From: Zoogloeaceae bacterium | Lineage (GTDB): Bacteria > Pseudomonadota > Gammaproteobacteria > Burkholderiales > Rhodocyclaceae | Length of the DNA: 10,104 bases | NCBI GenBank assembly: GCA_031290535.1 | Contig: JAITNI010000005.1 | Span: 1 to 10,104 of the forward strand | Direction of reading: 5' to 3' | Shown here: positions 6,148 through 10,104 of the stretch, in pieces | Numbering within the stretch: position 1 is the first letter of the stretch | Layout of the letters: each line of letters starts with the position of its first letter | Program-made: the position numbers and the translations under genes | Notes under the pieces: model-generated | Told to the model about the DNA's origin: nothing | Databases searched by the model: none | What the model saw: only the letters and a program-made list of their open reading frames with translations

Positions 6148-7575
6148 ATGACCGAAGCGGCCAAAGTCGCGGTGCCGGAGGCAAGCGGAGAAACCGCGCC
6201 AGCTCCGCAGCAGATTCACTTCTACGAAAAACACAAAAAAATCTACATTCGTTCCGTGCAGGGATGGTGGGCAACCTGGCGCTGGGTTTTTGTCTGGGGC
6301 ACGCAGCTCCTGTTTTATGGCCTGCCGTGGATTCAGTGGAATGAGCGTCAGGCCATCCTGTTTCATCTGGTGGAGCGCAAATTCTACCTGTTTGGCCTGA
6401 TTCTCTGGCCGCAGGACGTGTTCTACCTGACCGTAATCCTGATTTTGTCCGCCTATGGCCTCTTTCTGTTCACGGCGGTTGCCGGACGGCTCTTTTGCGG
6501 CTACGCCTGTCCGCAGACGGTGTATACGGAAATTTTCATGTGGGTCGAAAACCGGCTCGAAGGCGACCGTCCGGCGCGCCTCAAGCTGGACAAGGGGCCG
6601 ATGACCGGCAAAAAGCTCCGCCTCAAGACGGTGAAGCACCTGATCTGGGGTCTCTTTTCCCTGTGGACGGGCTTTACGCTGGTGGGCTATTTCACGCCCG
6701 TGCAGGAATTGCTGACGAACGCCCGCCACTTCGGGTTTGGCGGCTGGGAAATTTTCTGGATTTTGTTCTACGGCGGCTTTACCTACCTGATGGCCGGTTT
6801 TATGCGCGAGCAGGTCTGCAAGTACATGTGTCCCTATGCCCGCTTTCAGTCAGTGATGTTCGACCCGGACACGCTGGTGATTACCTACGACCAGAAACGC
6901 GGCGAGCCGCGTGGCGTGCGGCGCAAGAACGCCGACAATGCCGCGCTCGGCGCGTGTATTGATTGCAGCATCTGCGTACATGTCTGCCCCACCGGCATCG
7001 ACATCCGCAAGGGGCTGCAATACGAGTGCATCGGCTGCGGCGCCTGTATCGACGCCTGCGACGAGGTGATGGACAAAATCAGCCAGCCGCGCGGTCTGGT
7101 GCGTTATACCTCTGAAAATGCCCTGGCGGGCAAATATGGGCGCACCGGCCTGATGAGCCACATCATCCGGCCCCGGATTCTTGTCTATACGGCCATTCTG
7201 GCGCTGATTACGCTGGCGGCGAGCTGGTCACTGCTCACCCGTGTGCCTCTGCGCGCCGATGTCCTGCGCGACCGCACCATTCTGTCCCGCGAAGTGAGAG
7301 GCGGTAAAATCGAAAACCTCTACATCCTGAAAGTGATGAACATTTCCGAAACCCCCCGCACGTTTTCCATTCAGGTCTCCGGGCTGGAAGGACTGGAACT
7401 GGCAACGGGTCAGCAGATTACCATCGCGGCGGCGGAAAACGAGGAACTCACCGTCAGTGTGCAGGTTCCGATGGGCGTCACGCCGAAGGGGACGCACAAG
7501 ATTTTCTTCGATGTCGTGGCCGATGACGACCCACAGGTCGCGGTTCACGAAAAAACAACCTTTATCATGCCGTGA
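6148..7575 (+). CDS. ccoG: cbb3 oxidase assembly protein CcoG/RdxA/FixG (cupric reductase)
   Basis: Membrane-bound iron-sulfur protein of cbb3 biogenesis; characterised CcoG acts as a cupric reductase supplying Cu+ to the copper route that includes CcoI. The product is 475 residues. Hydrophobic segments lie near 43-62, 90-112, 164-183, 200-218 and 343-361. Conserved cysteine pairs CGYACP (C117, C121) and CKYMCP (C224, C228) flank the membrane region. Two ferredoxin-type 4Fe-4S clusters are carried by C270/C273/C276/C280 and C294/C297/C300/C304. The C-terminal portion (about 365-475) is the soluble FixG C-terminal, Ig-like domain. I chose ATG 6148 because GAGGA (6135-6139) sits eight bases before it; an in-frame ATG at 6091 lies inside a hairpin and lacks a good binding site. 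The stop leads directly into the ccoH ribosome binding site. Confidence 0.96.
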   Translation: MTEAAKVAVPEASGETAPAPQQIHFYEKHKKIYIRSVQGWWATWRWVFVWGTQLLFYGLPWIQWNERQAILFHLVERKFYLFGLILWPQDVFYLTVILILSAYGLFLFTAVAGRLFCGYACPQTVYTEIFMWVENRLEGDRPARLKLDKGPMTGKKLRLKTVKHLIWGLFSLWTGFTLVGYFTPVQELLTNARHFGFGGWEIFWILFYGGFTYLMAGFMREQVCKYMCPYARFQSVMFDPDTLVITYDQKRGEPRGVRRKNADNAALGACIDCSICVHVCPTGIDIRKGLQYECIGCGACIDACDEVMDKISQPRGLVRYTSENALAGKYGRTGLMSHIIRPRILVYTAILALITLAASWSLLTRVPLRADVLRDRTILSREVRGGKIENLYILKVMNISETPRTFSIQVSGLEGLELATGQQITIAAAENEELTVSVQVPMGVTPKGTHKIFFDVVADDDPQVAVHEKTTFIMP

Positions 7576-7585
7576 GGAGCACAAA

Positions 7586-8095
7586 ATGAATGGAGTCCTG
7601 ACCCAACAACAACCCTGGTACAAAGAACCCTGGCCGTGGATTCTCATGGCGGGGCCGGGGATCGTCGTCATCGCGGGATTCATCACCCTCTGGCTGGCAC
7701 TCAGCTCTGCGGATGGCGTGGTGGCGGACGCTTATTACAAACAGGGGCTGGCCGTCAATGATGTGATTCACCGCGACCAGGCCGCGCAAAGCATGGGCTT
7801 GCAGGCGGAAATCATGCAAAACGGCCAGGAACTGCGCGTTTTTGTGACCGCTTCTGAGAACGCCGCGCCGCTGGCGGAGCAATTGAACCTGCATCTGGCG
7901 CACCCCACCCGCAGCGGCATGGATCAAAACATTGTACTCACCAAAACGGAGGACGGGTTTTACAGCGGCAGGCTGGACGCTGAAATTGCCGACCGCTGGC
8001 ATGTCTATCTTGAAGACCAGGAACTGACCTGGCGTTTATCGGGAGACTGGCGGCTTGCCGCTGGCGTTCCCTTGCAGTTGCTTCCCCAGCATTGA
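7586..8095 (+). CDS. ccoH: cbb3 oxidase assembly protein CcoH/FixH
   Basis: Single-span inner-membrane protein needed for late cbb3 assembly; in studied species it interacts with the oxidase subunits, notably CcoN, and with CcoI-dependent steps. The 169-residue product has a short N-terminus, one helix (about 17-40) and a periplasmic domain with the family signature DGVVADAYYKQGLAVN (43-58). The rest is a beta-rich FixH domain. AGGAG (7575-7579), overlapping the last base of the ccoG stop, is a strong ribosome binding site six bases before the ATG, so the two genes are almost certainly cotranscribed. An upstream extension of the frame to 7457 overlaps ccoG and is not credible as a start. The length is typical. 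Confidence 0.93.
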   Translation: MNGVLTQQQPWYKEPWPWILMAGPGIVVIAGFITLWLALSSADGVVADAYYKQGLAVNDVIHRDQAAQSMGLQAEIMQNGQELRVFVTASENAAPLAEQLNLHLAHPTRSGMDQNIVLTKTEDGFYSGRLDAEIADRWHVYLEDQELTWRLSGDWRLAAGVPLQLLPQH

Positions 8096-8120
8096 TTTTC
8101 AACGTTCAATCAACACACAT

Positions 8121-8128
8121 GGAGGTGA
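8121..8128 (+). promoter_or_regulatory. Strong Shine-Dalgarno of the 48-residue ORF
   Basis: GGAGGTGA is an essentially ideal match to the 16S rRNA 3' end, and its GGAGG core ends six bases before the ATG at 8132. It is the best ribosome binding site in the window and the main argument that the short ORF is translated at a high rate. Confidence 0.85.
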
Positions 8129-8131
8129 CAT

Positions 8132-8278
8132 ATGTTTGCGGTGTTTTCGGAACTTTTCTCAAGCGACATCGGTCTCTTGAGTATTTTCACCATCGGCTTT
8201 GTGATCGTCATTGCCATCTTTTTCCTGCTTTTTTTCGGCAAAAAGATCAATGAGGATTCCCGGCGCCGGAATCGCTGA
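8132..8278 (+). CDS. Small membrane protein, DUF3149-like (48 residues)
   Basis: A 48-residue ORF in the gap between ccoH and the terminator, preceded by an ideal Shine-Dalgarno sequence. It has a short amphipathic start (MFAVFSELFSSDIG), one strongly hydrophobic helix (about 15-35), and a basic C-terminus with GKK and RRR, so the C-terminus should be cytoplasmic. The N-terminal 'ELFSSDIGLLS' pattern and the size resemble DUF3149 proteins of unknown function from beta- and gammaproteobacteria; this is recognition only. It starts 36 bases after the ccoH stop, with no terminator between, so it is probably cotranscribed with ccoGH. The position suggests a role with the oxidase or its assembly, but that is inference. 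Its 3' end contains a small hairpin (8255-8273). Confidence 0.82.
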   Translation: MFAVFSELFSSDIGLLSIFTIGFVIVIAIFFLLFFGKKINEDSRRRNR

Positions 8279-8306
8279 AGTCTCTGGCGTTCCGGGTCTT
8301 TTCCCC

Positions 8307-8333
8307 TTCCGGTAAGGCATTCCCTTGCCGGAG
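8307..8333 (+). other. Hairpin upstream of the ccoGH terminator
   Basis: CCGGTAAGG (8309-8317) pairs with CCTTGCCGG (8323-8331), with one T-G wobble and a CATTC loop; the stem can extend outward by a T-A and a T-G pair. It directly abuts the terminator stem and has no T run of its own. It probably stabilises the 3' end of the ccoGH mRNA against exonucleases. Confidence 0.6.
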
Positions 8334-8374
8334 AAAAAAGCCTTCTGGCGTTTCTCGCCGCGAAGGCTTTTTTT
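8334..8374 (+). terminator. Rho-independent terminator of ccoGH and the 48-residue ORF, possibly bidirectional
   Basis: GCCTTC (8340-8345) pairs with GAAGGC (8362-8367). An inner GGCG/CGCC stem (8347-8350 with 8356-8359) closes a TTTCT loop. Seven T follow (8368-8374), and six A (8334-8339) lie on the left side, so the same hairpin would also work on the - strand. The outer A and T runs can pair to lengthen the stem. Confidence 0.92.
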
Positions 8375-8437
8375 ATTGGGCTTTTATATTGCGCCGCACA
8401 ATGCGAAAATCGGGTCTGACATCAAGGAGTCAAGTGG

Positions 8438-10036
8438 GTGAAACGCAAACGCATCTGGTTTCTGGCCGCGTTCCTGTTATTGGCGGCGGCGCTCTTGGCG
8501 CTCGGCATTGGTTTTGACAGCGAGGTTCTCAGGGAACGCCTGATCGCGGAGGTCAAAGCCCAGACCGGGCGGAATCTTTCCATCGACGACCCGCTGCGCC
8601 TGCGCCTTTTCCCCCGTCTGGCCGTAGAAATCCGTGCGGCGCGTCTTTCCGAGGCGGACGCGCCGGACAGGGACTTTCTCACGCTGGACGAATTGACCGG
8701 GGCGCTCAAAATCATGCCGCTCCTGCAAGGCAAAGTCCTCATCAATCGCATTGAAATCCGGGGCTTGCGCGTTCACGCGCGGCGTTATGCGGATGGCCGC
8801 ACCAACTTTGACGACCTTCTGGCCTTAAAAAGCGCGGGGGAGTCCTCATGGAGCGTCGATGTGGAAAAAGCCGTACTGCTGAACGGGCTGCTGGCATGGC
8901 AGGACGAAATGAGCGGTCGTCATCTGGAAATCCGGGAAATTTATCTGGGCACGGGGCATCTGGGGCAGCAGGCGCGGGGAAAACTGAACATGGGCGGACG
9001 CCTGGTCATGGAACCGGAAGGCGTACAAATGTCCCTGATGCTGGAGAGTCTCTATTGGATCAACAGCGCCCATAAAAGTCTGCAACTGGACAATCCCCGC
9101 TTCACTCTGAAAGGACTGGGCGATGGCTCAGAACAACTGCGTGTAGAACTGGCGGCCCGACAACTGCGCGGGACGGCGCAGCCCGCATCTCTGGGGCTGG
9201 ATCGCCTCACCCTGCGCGGCGAAACCGACGGGCAGGACATGCGCCTGACGACAGAAATAACGCTGGAAGAGATGGACTGGCATTCCGGGCAAGGCGGACA
9301 GTTGCGCCAGCTAACCGCCCAACTGACCCATACAAGCCATGCCGCGCCCTTCTCCCTGCACCTGCAAATGGAAACCATGCAAGGCTCGGCAAACGCATGG
9401 CAAAGCGAGCGGCTGGCGCTCACAACCCGTGGCGTCTGGGAAGAGCACGAATTTCAGGGCGAGTTGGCGACGCCGCTGTACATCGGTTCAGAAGCAGGCG
9501 CAAGCCTGCGCGTTCGGGCAGCGAAACTGGAAGGAGAAGCCCTCGCCAATCCGGGCAGTCGACTGGCGCAGCCCCTGCGCCTGAAACTGCAAGGCAATCT
9601 GGAAGCCGACCTGAACACCCGTCAGGCGCAGGGCGCGTTTGATCTGGGTCTGGACGACAGTACGCTGGCCGTGATCTGGCAACTGGAACAACTGGATCCC
9701 CTCCAGCTCCGCCTTCAGGCGAAGCTGGATCGCCTGAATCTGGATCGCTACCTGAAACCCAACCCTGCCGAAGCCGGAACAAAGGACGGGAAATCTGCCC
9801 CGCCCCCCCTCGACAAAACCGTATCGCCATCGCCCGCTTCCGGGCAAGACATGGAACAGCGCATGGAACTGGAAGGCAGCTTGCAGATTGGCGCCCTGCA
9901 ATTCAACGGCGCAAAACTGGAAAACCTGACAGGTCGCCTCCGTATGCGTCAGGGCAAGCTGGAAATCCAGCCGTTCCCTGAAAAGACATCTCCCGTCCGA
10001 AAAAAAGCGGGCGCGAAAAAGGGCAAACAGCGTTAG
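8438..10036 (+). CDS. AsmA-family protein, C-terminally short
   Basis: AsmA proteins are anchored in the inner membrane with a large periplasmic beta-rich domain; the family is linked to outer-membrane assembly and lipid transport. The 532-residue product has a basic start and one anchor helix (about 6-26). The AsmA N-terminal region follows, with TGRNLSIDDPLRLRLFPRL (43-61) and GRTNFDDLL (120-128). A proline/serine/lysine-rich linker lies near 440-472, then a strand-rich segment ending in LRMRQGKLEIQPFP. At this point family members normally continue into the conserved C-terminal domain; here the frame ends after a short lysine-rich tail (AKKGKQR). The start is the GTG at 8438, eight bases after AAGGAG (8424-8429). 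A bidirectional terminator separates it from the cco genes, and a weak TATATT lies at 8385-8390. It may be a natural short variant or a truncated gene; no AsmA continuation is visible in other frames before the window ends. Confidence 0.85.
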   Translation: MKRKRIWFLAAFLLLAAALLALGIGFDSEVLRERLIAEVKAQTGRNLSIDDPLRLRLFPRLAVEIRAARLSEADAPDRDFLTLDELTGALKIMPLLQGKVLINRIEIRGLRVHARRYADGRTNFDDLLALKSAGESSWSVDVEKAVLLNGLLAWQDEMSGRHLEIREIYLGTGHLGQQARGKLNMGGRLVMEPEGVQMSLMLESLYWINSAHKSLQLDNPRFTLKGLGDGSEQLRVELAARQLRGTAQPASLGLDRLTLRGETDGQDMRLTTEITLEEMDWHSGQGGQLRQLTAQLTHTSHAAPFSLHLQMETMQGSANAWQSERLALTTRGVWEEHEFQGELATPLYIGSEAGASLRVRAAKLEGEALANPGSRLAQPLRLKLQGNLEADLNTRQAQGAFDLGLDDSTLAVIWQLEQLDPLQLRLQAKLDRLNLDRYLKPNPAEAGTKDGKSAPPPLDKTVSPSPASGQDMEQRMELEGSLQIGALQFNGAKLENLTGRLRMRQGKLEIQPFPEKTSPVRKKAGAKKGKQR

Positions 10037-10104
10037 CGCGAGACCTGATTTGGCAACCCGGCAACGTCTCTCTTTCTCCCATTTTGTTTCCCGGCGTCCC
10101 CTGT
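10037..10104. other. Unassigned end of window
   Basis: Sixty-eight bases after the AsmA-like stop. The last 35 bases or so are pyrimidine-rich. I see no terminator hairpin with a T run, no start codon with a ribosome binding site, and no coding similarity. Confidence 0.4.

Noticed and set aside
8092..8113. Third FNR box before the 48-residue ORF
   Set aside because: The half-sites are ten to twelve bases apart rather than four, and no -10 element lies at the expected distance.

Overview
The window is a nearly complete cbb3-type (C-family, high-affinity) cytochrome c oxidase locus. Its order is ccoI-ccoS / ccoN-ccoO-ccoQ-ccoP / ccoG-ccoH / a 48-residue membrane protein, followed by an unrelated AsmA-family gene. 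All recognisable genes are on the + strand. The G+C-rich coding sequence, the placement of ccoIS ahead of ccoNOQP, perfect FNR/ANR boxes and the sequence style of CcoN, CcoI and CcoG suggest a proteobacterium, most likely a betaproteobacterium (Rhodocyclales-like). That placement is an inference from recognition, not from a search.

Layout. Positions 1-2214 hold the 3' part of ccoI, the copper P-type ATPase that supplies the oxidase; its 5' end lies outside the window. ccoS follows at 2237-2455. The 304-base gap 2456-2759 is the regulatory centre. A perfect FNR box overlaps the ccoS stop codon, has a near-consensus -10 element at class II spacing, and is followed about 90 bases later by a strong Rho-independent terminator. 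This looks like a self-contained, anaerobically induced small RNA gene. A second perfect FNR box, with a -10 at exact class II spacing, then drives ccoNOQP (2760-5998), which ends in a textbook terminator at 6013-6040.

ccoG (6148-7575), ccoH (7586-8095) and a short ORF with an excellent Shine-Dalgarno sequence (8132-8278, resembling DUF3149) form a second transcription unit. It ends in a hairpin-rich region and a possibly bidirectional terminator at 8334-8374. The AsmA-like gene (8438-10036) has the normal N-terminal half but stops before the usual C-terminal domain. The last 68 bases hold nothing I can identify.

How it works together: CcoN (heme b/b3-CuB), CcoO and CcoP (c-type cytochromes) form the proton-pumping oxidase and CcoQ stabilises it. 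CcoI exports Cu+ across the inner membrane, CcoG reduces Cu2+ to Cu+ for that route, and CcoS and CcoH are needed for cofactor insertion and assembly. FNR/ANR switches the oxidase on when oxygen is low. The most interesting candidates are the FNR-driven small RNA between ccoS and ccoN and the unannotated 48-residue protein attached to the assembly genes.
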